Assembly (NCBI GenBank): GCA_022457155.1
Contig: JAJGOT010001046.1
Span: 1-64,000 of the forward strand
Length of the DNA stretch: 64,000 nucleotides
From: Cladopsammia gracilis
Lineage: Eukaryota > Cnidaria > Anthozoa > Scleractinia > Dendrophylliidae
Reading direction: 5' to 3'
Shown in pieces: positions 46,101-52,655 of this stretch; the stretch's first letter is position 1, and every line of letters begins with the position of its first letter. A program made the translations under genes and the position numbers. The notes beneath the pieces were generated by a model. That model was given only the letters and a program-made list of their open reading frames with translations, did no database searches and was not told the DNA's origin.

Positions 46101-46321
46101 AGCTTTAATTATAAGCTTACCTTGGGTTTTCGTTTCTTTGGTCTGTATCTCGAAGGTGCTCTGTGAGGTGCTTGTAAGGTATCCCCAAATTTTTCCTGCC
46201 ATGCTTTCCTTCCAGCATCATTTCCAATACTAGCTCTAAAGTTACCACCGCTTGTAGGGTCGGCACGATCTTGCCATTTCTTGATTACAGCCTCAACATT
46301 TTTCATTGGATCCGTCTCCAT
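18097..46321 (-). CDS. GPAM: Mitochondrial-type glycerol-3-phosphate acyltransferase, complete 27-exon gene
   Basis: Acylates glycerol-3-phosphate at sn-1 with acyl-CoA, the first step of phospholipid and triacylglycerol synthesis; animal GPAM sits in the outer mitochondrial membrane. Twenty-seven exons with GT-AG borders join without a phase conflict into 2427 nt (808 residues plus stop), close to mammalian GPAM at about 828. All four acyltransferase motifs are present: HKSHMD (232-237), GGFFIKRKLD (~274-283), EGSRSRTGK (315-323), IVPVNISY (~348-355). The order of other segments, such as NCCAVMSTNMVAFLLL and an acidic WDDEDDED stretch, also follows GPAM. GPAT1 versus GPAT2 orthology cannot be decided here. 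The start is the first Met of a 67-codon first exon. The gene is divergent from the secreted LamG-protein gene. Confidence 0.93.
18300..18700. repeat. Dispersed repeat with duplicated AGAGCAGTTTTCAATTGAGT end
   Basis: Two same-strand copies of an AGAGC(A/G)GTTTT(C/T)AATTGAGT motif (near 18320 and 18404) head a GC-richer stretch with repeated ATTGG/CCAAT motifs. The same end occurs at 32150, there paired with an inverted partner. Likely a MITE family in a GPAM intron. Confidence 0.5.
18894..19444. mobile_element. Core element copy A inside a palindromic host element
   Basis: The core at 18999-19284 is bounded by (G)TCGGACA..TTATTGA..TTATATAA inverted ends and carries a tRNA-like GGTTCAATCCTG B-box. 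Outside it, 18894-18998 and 19285-19444 are imperfect inverted repeats of each other (GAGACT..GCACCAG, TTCTGGGATCGTTTGG, GCCTAAAGAATACC), a sequence found around neither other core copy. The right arm has about 50 extra bp. It lies in a GPAM intron. Confidence 0.75.
19478..20203. mobile_element. TTAA-flanked non-autonomous DNA transposon (~720 bp)
   Basis: Perfect inverted ends GGTTACAGTGTACCTTC and its complement, each directly next to TTAA, a piggyBac-type target. The 120-codon frame inside (19730-20092) has no recognised domain and is probably chance. Confidence 0.65.
21576..21915. mobile_element. Core element copy B inside a different palindrome, with target duplication
   Basis: The core at 21609-21882 is nearly the same as copy A. 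It is surrounded by GGAAGACCTTAGATAACAAC and its complement (arms of about 32 bp, at most one mismatch). CGGACTAAA occurs on both outer sides (21566-21574 and 21915-21923), an 8-9-bp target duplication of hAT type. GPAM intron between exons 21 and 22. Confidence 0.8.
21940..22024. mobile_element. Small hairpin MITE
   Basis: Arms ACCTCGTTCCCAGGGTCTCT and its complement (about 26 bp, perfect) with a short pyrimidine-rich loop. AATCTTGAGCA is present on both sides as a likely target duplication. Confidence 0.8.
22444..22856. mobile_element. TIR element with AAGGCCCGGTTCAGACGCCG ends
   Basis: Inverted ends of about 26 bp bound about 410 bp. The right part contains an internal direct duplication of GGCTCATGAAAAGTTCGGCG. 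No transposase. It lies in the GPAM intron between exons 19 and 20. Confidence 0.75.
23081..23458. repeat. GGTA/GGTG tetranucleotide-type minisatellite
   Basis: About 95 consecutive 4-bp units (GGTA, GGTG and occasional GCGT), with a loose higher-order GTAGGTGGGTGGGTGC period. All three minus-strand frames are open only because a 4-bp repeat lacks stops. Strongly G-rich on the plus strand. Confidence 0.95.
23525..23660 (+). repeat. Dispersed repeat (GGATGGGATGCTAGTCCATC family)
   Basis: The segment with GGATGGGATGCTAGTCCATC and GGGTTACTCCCAGCATTA recurs in inverse orientation at about 59606-59700. No coding capacity. Likely a retroposon relic. Confidence 0.6.
25030..25146 (+). mobile_element. 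LINE 3' end with (ATG)n tail
   Basis: TGTCCCCAATTAGC..TTGACACATTAATAAAGTT followed by about 20 ATG/GAT repeats. It matches the 3' end at 47045-47165, where the tail is (CAT)n. Only the 3' terminus was inserted. Confidence 0.7.
25826..26098. mobile_element. Tc1/mariner-like MITE with an internal ~18-bp satellite
   Basis: Ends read TACAGTAAACTTGCTTAAGA and, on the other strand, TACAGTGAGCTCTGTCC, with GGACACC inside each. Between them are about eight tandem units of GTAAGGCGGACACCCCT. The array unit is similar to the terminal repeat, so it may have grown from it. Confidence 0.7.
26600..26700 (+). repeat. Retroposon 3' tail fragment
   Basis: GGCGCTATATAAGTG followed by ATTATT-type repeats, matching the 3' tail of the SINE at 31624-32050 (GCGCTATATAAGT). 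The rest of the element is not recognisable. Confidence 0.5.
27572..28848 (+). pseudogene. Penelope RT plus GIY-YIG frame with one in-frame stop
   Basis: Coding sequence is readable from about 27572 (KTLQKLEND..) through the RT core with YVDD at about 27829-27840. A TAA follows at 28399-28401, and then the same frame continues into the GIY-YIG domain and runs to 28848. Both halves are otherwise open and lack frameshifts, so the stop looks recent. The N-terminal half of the RT is missing. Confidence 0.85.
28873..28916 (+). ncRNA. Hammerhead-like ribozyme motif of the Penelope element
   Basis: Order seen: stem I strand ATCGC, core CTGAAGA plus one extra A, stem II GACTA/TAGTC with an 8-nt loop, GAAA, a minimal 2-bp stem III (AC/GT), cleavage triplet GTC, and stem I strand GCGAT. 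Penelope-like elements are known to carry minimal hammerheads. The extra A next to stem II departs from the textbook core, so activity is uncertain. Predicted cleavage is after 28911, within 1 nt of the start of the terminal inverted repeat. Confidence 0.6.
28988..29425. repeat. Tandem array of ~90-bp units (5 copies)
   Basis: Each unit has AAAAGTACTGCC, GAGGTTTCATTTGAAT, a GGATTTCGTCAA-type segment, AGACTCAAAAGT and GGTACCATGC. A related fragment lies near 34625-34700 in inverse orientation. The array directly follows the Penelope element. Confidence 0.85.
29830..34433 (-). CDS. GPAM: GPAM exons 7-13 (acyltransferase core)
   Basis: Exon coordinates: 34344-34433, 32068-32089, 31311-31335, 31105-31198, 30768-30816, 30386-30466, 29830-29879. 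Exon 7 has motif I HKSHMD with the catalytic His and Asp; Lys replaces the usual Arg. Exons 8 and 9 are microexons of 22 and 25 nt spanning PHVAAGDNLRIPFF. Exon 10 has motif II (GGFFIKRKLD). Exon 11 ends and exon 12 begins around the Glu of EGSRSRTGK (motif III), so a splice junction splits that codon. Exon 13 has motif IV (PVNISYEK). A SINE ends about 18 bp from exon 8. Confidence 0.92.
31624..32050 (+). mobile_element. tRNA-derived SINE
   Basis: The 5' end is tRNA-like: GGTTAGCTCAGTTGATAGAG (A box), CTGCAGA anticodon loop reading GCA, and GGTTCAAACCCC (B box). The acceptor stem does not pair, which is typical of a SINE head. About 300 bp of body follows, then a GCGCTATATAAGT tail with ATTATT repeats. 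It ends about 18 bp from GPAM microexon 8, on the opposite strand. Confidence 0.75.
32150..32371. mobile_element. MITE with AGAGCAGTTTTCAATYGAG ends
   Basis: The left end AGAGCAGTTTTCAATCGAG is paired with a right-end complement near 32350-32371. The interior has CCAATCA motifs. Related to the sequence near 18320-18440. Confidence 0.55.
32940..33075. mobile_element. MITE interrupted by a (GAT)n-tailed fragment
   Basis: Arms CTGGCCCCGTGGGAAACAGT and its complement (about 30 bp) enclose TTTAAATAAAAGATGATGAT, a LINE-like 3' end with a GAT tail. Confidence 0.6.
33770..34320. other. GC- and CpG-richer island in a GPAM intron
   Basis: A locally CpG-rich stretch (34050-34180) with a GAGCTGCGCAGCC..GGGCCTTCGGCCCGG hairpin at about 34262-34302 and repeated GGTTCTATG units just before. 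On the minus strand a possible exon end with a GTAAAAC donor lies near 33773. It might be an internal promoter or a repeat; no coding frame is supported. Confidence 0.3.
34986..46321 (-). CDS. GPAM: GPAM exons 1-6 (N-terminal region)
   Basis: Exon coordinates: 46121-46321, 43330-43461, 42533-42600, 40617-40666, 37775-37889, 34986-35082. Exon 1 (67 codons) ends in a basic RPKKRKPK stretch. Exon 2 carries a CDRCC segment where mammalian GPAM has a Cys-rich segment. Exon 3 has ITPSWGMHNI, comparable to the mammalian pre-domain linker. Exon 5 is Lys/Arg-rich and helical. Exon 6 (AWFLFKLFGRLL..IQIHKGQ) leads into the acyltransferase domain and is well conserved. The introns are filled with MITEs and satellites. 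Confidence 0.9.
35325..35768. repeat. 24-bp satellite, left arm
   Basis: About 18 tandem copies of CATTTGGATCCCCATCTGGACCCC. The plus-strand frame reads HLDPHLDP repeats only because 24 is a multiple of three. Its inverted partner is at 36719-37105. Confidence 0.92.
35769..36718 (+). mobile_element. 5'-truncated LINE at the tip of the inverted satellite
   Basis: It starts inside the RT C-terminal region (ANKLTLNVLKTEYML) and ends in GGTAAATAAAGTTT plus a (TTCTA)n tail. ATCCAAA lies at both borders as a probable target duplication. The element sits where the two satellite arms would meet. Confidence 0.8.
35774..36487 (+). pseudogene. Reverse-transcriptase C-terminal fragment
   Basis: About 235 codons with YCSIVWDN, RLQKLQNRAARVI and ALMMFKIINGMAP, features of the region after the catalytic core in Jockey/CR1-type LINEs. 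The frame is open to its natural end at 36487, but the catalytic RT and endonuclease are missing because of 5' truncation. Confidence 0.75.
36719..37105. repeat. 24-bp satellite, inverted right arm
   Basis: Same unit as the left arm on the other strand (GGGGTCCAGATGGGGATCCA), with some units degraded and two containing GATATGAGG. Together with the left arm it forms a long imperfect palindrome around the LINE. Confidence 0.92.
38162..39930. mobile_element. 1.77-kb foldback element
   Basis: Arms of about 790 bp (38162-38959 and about 39144-39930) are inverted copies with few mismatches. The unique centre is about 180 bp. Outer ends read GGTGTTTCCCTCCAGTTTCC, with TTAA on each side. No transposase frame. 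Confidence 0.9.
39945..40206 (+). mobile_element. Retroelement 3' fragment with (ATT)n tail
   Basis: AT-rich sequence with a short internal duplication (AAGAACTGTATTTTATGTAA, twice) ends in CACTGAAATAAAGTTG and ATT repeats. It interrupts the outer MITE. Confidence 0.55.
40717..40925. mobile_element. Inverted-repeat MITE (AGTTCCAGAAAATATCCATA ends)
   Basis: Imperfect complementary arms including CCCCCATGGAAGG/CCTTCCATGGGG and GGAAATTCCA-type motifs around an ACATGTACATGTAC centre. Confidence 0.7.
41288..41645. mobile_element. Inverted-repeat MITE
   Basis: The left end GACAATGGCTATTTTTATAC pairs with a right end near 41580-41640. Inner arms around GACAAATTGTC also pair. Confidence 0.55.
42040..42375. 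mobile_element. Inverted-repeat MITE
   Basis: CTCAGATTTGCC, CCTGGAAATTAATTGCAAAAC and TTCATTTTCAAGAAATA segments recur as complements in reverse order at 42270-42375. Confidence 0.65.
43157..43304. mobile_element. Inverted-repeat MITE near GPAM exon 2
   Basis: Arms of about 45 bp include TTGTAGTTCA and TATCCTTGGTTCAATTTTTA. The right end lies 25 bp from GPAM exon 2. Confidence 0.7.
44455..44740. repeat. Tandem duplication of a C-rich ~140-bp segment
   Basis: Two diverged copies, each with CCCATGGGTA, TGACCATTACAT and (CAC)AGGCT. The plus-strand frame here is Pro-rich and not supported as coding. Confidence 0.55.
44916..45066. mobile_element. Inverted-repeat MITE (AGTGCTCGACCTTAAC ends)
   Basis: Ends AGTGCTCGACCTTA and TAAGGTCGAGCACT are complementary, with repeated ACTAG motifs inside. 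Confidence 0.75.
45179..45541. mobile_element. Core element copy C inside a Tc1/mariner-type MITE
   Basis: The core at 45229-45497 matches copies A and B. The surrounding palindrome has ends CAGTA..GGAATGGATACTCCAA and its complement. TA on both sides (45177-45178 and 45542-45543) marks a Tc1/mariner target. Intron 1 of GPAM. Confidence 0.8.
45785..45973. mobile_element. Near-perfect palindromic MITE
   Basis: Arms of about 85 bp (AATAGGCCATTTCCGAGT at the ends, CTAGCCTCGCTTTGATAGAG inside) with a short centre containing CATGCAAATAAA. Confidence 0.85.
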
Positions 46322-46599
46322 ATTTGCACTGATATTTGCTGACGTCTTTACTCAGTGCGGCATTTGTGGAAATATTCGCAACCAAAAATCGATTCAATTC
46401 ATGAAGTCAACGTCCTCAAATAGCCTAATTTCCTTTTACTTAGCGTTCTGTTAAATGTTTGTCTTTCCACATAACAAAAAGAAGAAAAATCTCGCTACAT
46501 ACACGTGAGATTTTTATCAAAATACAATGGCTGTCATTGCTCGGCCTGGGAACTGGGATCGAAATTACCGATTGTAGGTTCCAGTCTTCCGCGCATATA

Positions 46600-47095
46600 T
46601 GTTGTGACGACCCGGTGATCCCCGATGACAACTTTAGTTGTAAACCTGTTAAACCTTGCCACTTAACTTGTAACCTCTTTCAGTGTGTGCTACTTTTCGA
46701 ACCTTCATTGTATTTCTTTTTACTTTCCATATTACCTGCACTAATGAGTACCCCCATAGGAATTTTTACCGGTGCCATCTTCCCAGGTAACGCCATTATG
46801 CCCTGGACATCCGGGCTCTGTTTATATGTGTTGTTTAATGCTGTGTGCAATTTGTATTGTACCCGGGTTAACTTGCTGGGCTTCATTTCCAGTCATCCAG
46901 AGAATGAGGTATCGCTTGTAGGCCACACAGCAAAACGCTTTTATTTGGCATCAGTAGCTTCTTTAGTAGCTTCTATAGCTTCTTTTATAGCTTTCTTATT
47001 TCTTAACTTTTATTTATCATACTATTCATTATTTATTGTATCTTTATGTTGTGTCCCCAATTAGCGCTAGCTAAATACATTGACACATGAATAAA

Positions 47096-47166
<71 letters not shown>

Positions 47167-47168
47167 GT
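46600..47168 (+). mobile_element. LINE-like 3' segment with (CAT)n tail
   Basis: It ends TGTCCCCAATTAGC..TTGACACATGAATAAAGTT followed by about 22 CAT/TCA repeats (47099-47165), matching the shorter copy at 25030. A hydrophobic frame at 46459-47064 overlaps it, but no reverse-transcriptase motif is visible. The 5' border is uncertain. Confidence 0.55.
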
Positions 47169-47589
47169 ATCTTGATCGCAACATCGAATCAAAGGACTCT
47201 TAAAGCCATCTCGTTACTAAATACGAAACAACGTAAGGTTAATTTTAGTTGTTCTTGATGTTTTGTATCTAAGTTTCAAGCTTTTGATAATTATTTAACT
47301 TCGAAAAGTTATCCATTGTTTCAGCAAAAAATTGCATATTTGTTCCCGTGTACCATATCTCGTTCAACACTTCACAAGAAAAAAATGGAAAGCATAAATT
47401 ATAAAGAAAAAGAAAAGGCTAAGGCCGGGTAAAATGGGTGTCTTTCTATGAAAGAAATCAAGCCCCGGCGAAGATACAGCAAGCTTTTAAAATATCTTCA
47501 AGGCTCCATGTCTGACTTGGACTGGCTTCATTTCCACACTGCGGTTTATTTCAGCAGAAAAGTGGGAACGCTCTTACAGGGTCTTCTCT

Positions 47590-47720
47590 GATTTTCTGAG
47601 AAAATAATAGAACAAACAACACAACAATGGACCCTAGCCCTGAAAACAATAGAGCTGCGTGATACCCAGGTCCAATGAAATTAGGGGTTGTTAAGAGCTG
47701 CGTGGTATCTGAGAAAAGTC
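47590..47720 (+). repeat. Dispersed repeat, copy 1
   Basis: AATAGAACAAACAACA, AACAATGGACCCTAGCCCTG and CCAGGTCCAATGAAATTAG recur at 57958-58105 in the same orientation. Confidence 0.75.
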
Positions 47721-49035
47721 AGTGTTCCCAAAGTTTTTGTGATGAAGTTATTTGTCCTCCCACAAAGATATATATCTGTAGAGAAACGTTTATATGAAAA
47801 TGTTTTTCCAAAGTCTTCGCTATATAGATTAACGCTTTATAGAGCGTTACAAGGCTGCACCGTGCAAACACTTCATTTTTGAAAACTTTTGCCGGCATAT
47901 TTTCGGCGACAGAAAATTGATAAAGACATTTGAATGTGGTTGAAGGATTGAAAACTACATACAAGATTTCGGCTGTCACACAAGGCTTATGCTTTTTCAA
48001 AGCTAATAATATTGTTAGTATTTTTCGTTTACCGCTCTGGTGGCCTTTAACTGAGTCTTGTAGCAGGTTCTTCTTTTTATCGTTCCAATGAAAGCAAGCG
48101 ACAAAAAGTCAGCCAAGCGCTAATAAATTAATATAGATGAAACGTCAGTGATGTAATGGACACAAGTTAAAACAAGTCAAAATGGCGACTGGCGTCTAAA
48201 CACAACACAAAGGACTCTTATCGAAATATGGTGGAAATTCAAATTTGTTGTAAGTGACAACCGTTTATTTTAGTTTATATTTTTGTTATAAGAGGAGCTA
48301 ACGTGATCCGTGTTTTGTCTGTGAAGCTATTTATGGTTACCGGTGAGCTACCTGTTGCCGGAGAAAAATTTCAGCCTACCAGCCACAAAATATTGAACAA
48401 ATCGGTCAAATAAGGATCCCGTTAATGTCAAAACAATGAATTTAGTTCCTGCCAAGAATTATACTATCTTTTTTGTGTATGGTGGACTCCTCTATTTTTC
48501 TTTCCTGTCTGAAAATCATTGAAATTGAATTCTACAGATCCAATTCGTATATATATATATCGATATATTATGTTTACAGTTTACTTATCCGTATTTTCCA
48601 TCAAGCATGGCCTCCTCGAGGAGCACCAAAACGACTCGTTCCGGTGGATAAGCTGTTCGGAAAGTATTAGTCGCCTTAAAAATCCGTATTGAATCAGACT
48701 AAAAAGAAAAGTTTTCTTTAGTAAAATCCCTCTTCAAATTAAACTTTCGTAACAGCGGGAGGGGGGGGGGGTATAAATGTTTTTGTGGGGGGGGGGGGGG
48801 GATAAAAATGTCGTTTTGGGTATGAAATGAGGTCAGCTAGGAGTTTTGGAAAGGCGAAAGCAGCCAGTAAATTCTAAATTAATATAGGTTCTCGTCTACG
48901 CGTTTGTATAGAACAGCTGTTCTCACTTGGGATATACGCACAAAAAGCCTAATATATACAATCATACACTTCTTTACATTACCAGCGTGACCCGGGGGGA
49001 ATGCGTGGCATAGCCCCAGACCTCCTCCCTCTACA

Positions 49036-49070
49036 TATAAGCAGCCCGCTTCGTAATTCAGCCTAGTTCA
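49036..49070 (+). promoter_or_regulatory. Possible core promoter of the secreted LamG-protein gene
   Basis: TATAAG at 49036-49041 is followed by an initiator-like TTCAGTC whose A is at 49070, about 34 bp downstream. The first coding ATG is about 500 bp further on. Position and spacing are plausible but not proof. Confidence 0.3.
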
Positions 49071-49568
49071 GTCAAGTTTAGGTCTGGACCCTTGCAAGAC
49101 GATAACGTCCCACCCTCCTCCTCCTCCTGCGTAACATGTGATACAATTATTTCAGCCTGCACTTGCTGTTTAAGATTTCGGTAATCCAGACTGTTTGGAT
49201 TTTCATGTTACATGTAGCTGGAACAAAAATCAGAAAAAGGAGGGATCCGTTCCGTCCATACATGATTCCTAGATCTTTTTGCGACTGAAAGGCGTCTGTT
49301 TGTGTTCTGGTTATAGACGACCATGTGGTATTGATCTGAAACAAGTTCACTAAATGGAACGCAAAATCTGAAACCCGATTTAGCGAGCAATCTGAAAGAT
49401 CCACCTACGGACGTGAATAGTTCATATTGCAATCTAAGATCGGATTGCGTCTAAAACTTTGCTTGAACACAACCATAACCACCTAAAATCTGGTCATAGT
49501 TTTGTTAGATTCGTTACCCATTTTTCTTCCCTACACAGCATACGTTATCACGTGACCATCTTGCACCA

Positions 49569-52500
49569 ATGGACAGCCTCCCTTGGCAGATCACCTTCCT
49601 TAGTTTATTCCTCGTCCTCGGCGCCTTATTTCAGCCAGGAAATCCTCATCGTAGAGGTAGGTTTGCAATGCTTTTGTACTCACGTATTCAGTGCTTATGA
49701 ATTATTGTTGATATCATTTTTGGTCGAGGAGAGACTAGTTATTAGTATTGCAGGACTCACGTTCAATTTTGAAAATCTCTTCTCGAGAGCTAATTAAATC
49801 AATAACGAAAGGGCATATCTAAGTCTAGTTCTGCATAATTTAACAGCCAAACGTGCTATCTCTTAACCGTGTTATGGGTCCTAACCTCCGTCCCTGGGTT
49901 TAAGGTGAGATTAAGGGAGTTACGTCATGGTGATTTTAAGGTTTTTAGGTCCAAACTGCCCCAAATTAAAACTAAGTACCTTTGTAGTGCACGAAATGCT
50001 TATCGAACACTGACAGGAAGATATCACGTGAATTTTCGAAGAGATAATAAAGCATAATCAGAGTTAATTTTAAACGAGTTTTCTAAAACACAAGGCGATA
50101 AACGTTGCCGAATTTATTCAAGTTGCAATCCATTTCCATCTTACAGCACTTGTAGAGCAATTCGAAACAAAACTGCGCCATTATTTTTGGGTTTTCACTG
50201 ATATAAATATATATTTTTTAAGTTACATTAAAAATGGTGACATAGCCCCGCAAAGTTTATCGAAAGTCTTACGCTGACATAGTGCAAGAACGAGACTACG
50301 CAGCCGTGAAAAATATATACATATAGACCAGACCAGCCGAAAACGTTATTCCTTCAGTAGAACACACAAACAAAACCAGCATCAACAACAACCAACCGAT
50401 AAAGGTTCATCCCAATAGATATTTTCTAAACATTCACTATTTTCCTTTGCATGCTTCAGTCAGGCGTCAGTTGTATTTAGGTGCACCCGATGTTCTGCTT
50501 CCAGAACCCATCAACGATATTCCAGCGCCTATTGTTTTACCATCCGGGATAGTACCTGACGCGGGTGCGGTCCCAGCTGCAGGGGCCATTGCACCTGCTC
50601 CTGTCATAGCCCCTGCACCGGCCATTCTTCCAGCAAATGCTATAATGGAGAAAAACAGAGCAACACCAATGGACAAAGGTTCGCTTTGATAACTGAACTT
50701 TTCATCTGATTTTCCACCTTTGTTCTTTTCTGGGGAATATATTATGTAATCCTCTTTATTAGAGTGTCTGTAAAGCTGGGTGCAGCTTTAATGGTAACAG
50801 GGAAGAAGCGGGACCGAAAACAACAACTGTTAAAAATAGCAAAAACGGATTACTATATTCCCCTTGATTTAGGTAACGTATCACGTCTCGTTTAACGCTT
50901 GAACCTGAATATGTTTCCGTTTCCCATACTGACATACACTCCTTAAATCTTCGAAAAATTAGTACCGTTTCTACATTTTCTTCTTCTCTCTCTCCTTCTA
51001 CTCATAACGAGGCAACGCACTTAATACAAATTTGGAAAAAAGCAAAGGGTCAGTAAATTGTAATAAACACTATAATTGTATTCATATTGCATGCTGCTGT
51101 ACACAAGAGTTTGCATTGCTCTCCTCTTATCATGTGGTCGAGTTATCGAGTTCGTATTTCATTTGAATCAACCGTTTTTGGATGGCTGGTGTCGATTGGT
51201 TGGGCTTGTTGGTGTTTAAAAAAAACATTTTGTTTGTTAAGTTGATATTTGTTTTAATCAGTTTTGTACTTGCTTGAACATACTGTTCTGTGAATGGCTA
51301 GAAAAGAGTTATATTATGACACTTCAATCTGGTAAACAAGTCTTAGTACTATTCGTTCAGGTAATGCAGGAGTCAATGTTAACCCCCAACCCCCCCCCCC
51401 CCCCACCCCGGGACCACCTGGGGATTTGAAAACAGCCTAGGTCGAATGTTGACAAATTCCCCTGAGCCAGGGGATATCATCCGCTTACGAAAGTCATAAA
51501 ATGCTCCTACCACCTGGGGGAGTTGTTTTTGCGATCCAATGAGAAGACGGTCGAAACGAGCGCTGGAGGCGCGAGTCCTTAGGGGGGTCCGGGGGCATGC
51601 CCCCCGGAAAATTTTGAAAATTAGGTTGTCTGAGACTGCATTTCATGCGTTTTGAAGACAGCATGATATGAAAACAGGCACCAAAAGCGAACATAAAAAC
51701 GTGGATATTTCTCAAATTTTTGAACTTCAAAATTGATTTTTTTGATTTAACATTGACTCCTGCATAAAGAGGGCGATAACTTGCACATATTTTTACCAAC
51801 AAAGCGCGAAGCGTGTGGCCCCAGGTGAACTAGCTACTCGCTCTTTAACGTAACGAAAGCTCACGATCTACGAATTAAAATTAATTAGGAGTTATTGATC
51901 TGCATGGAGCGAAAGGATAGTGTTATTTAAATAAACTACAGCTGTAGTTACTGTTATAAAGCTAAACTATGCCACCATACTAATTTAGATTCCAGAAGTT
52001 CTGTCTTCATGTTAGAGAGTAAATAGTAGTTTGCGCTGCCTTGTGGTAACTCCCTTTGTTTCTTGTTATCGCAGTCCATGTATAAAAGACTTGGTTATGT
52101 TGTTTGAGACTTTAGGTCTCAGTACTTTTTTGGGAACCTTGAGTCTTATAAGTGCTATCTTACTGGTTTTAGGAAAAACGAAAAGATTCCAGCTTCCGTT
52201 CACCTCAGACTCGATGTCTTCACCATGGAATGGAGGATTATCACAGGAGCTTCAGTTCACACAAATGCCCGACGGGGAAAATACGCTTTCTCTTAGCCCA
52301 AATTCAATGACTTCAACAGACACTAACTTCAATGGACAAAACCAGTTTATGTCATTTACACCCATGCAGCCCAATAATCAAAACGAGATGTTGGATGATG
52401 CGACAAATCGGGATCAACTCGGCTCTAACAGTTTGTCGTTCTTACAAGGGCAGTATAATTCCCCCAACCAACAGTCCCCTGAAAAGGTAGAATACTTTGA

Positions 52501-52655
52501 ACCCAATGAGACAGGAAGTCCGGAAACACCACCATACTTGGATTCTACGTTTGCGGATACAGGCCCATCAAAAGACGATTTGAAAAAAATCCAGCCCCTC
52601 TTGGAAAGCGAAAACGACATAACGAATGCTATAATAAAAGATACTTGGAAACAAG
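49569..52655 (+). CDS. LamG-protein gene, exons 1-3: signal peptide and propeptide-like region
   Basis: Exon 1 carries the signal peptide and ends in NPHRR plus one base. Joining to exon 2 (50460-50678) creates RRVRR followed by Gln, a furin consensus. Exon 2 encodes an Ala/Pro/Ile/Val repeat segment (IAPAPVIAPAPAILPA). Exon 3 (52173-52655; 161 residues) is rich in Ser, Asn, Gln and Pro, with no cysteine and no recognised domain. The phases (2+216+1, 2+480+1) fit exactly. Confidence 0.8.

Larger units (their letters stand above)
46330..49030. other. Intergenic region between two divergent genes
   Basis: About 3.2 kb separates the GPAM start from the secreted-protein start. It holds a LINE-like 3' segment with a (CAT)n tail, a repeat copy at 47590-47720, and G-runs at 48750-48802. 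No additional gene could be supported. Confidence 0.5.

Noticed and set aside
46459..47064. 201-codon hydrophobic frame next to the GPAM start
   Set aside because: It runs into a LINE-type 3' end with a (CAT)n tail, lacks domain motifs, and shares its end with a non-coding copy at 25030.
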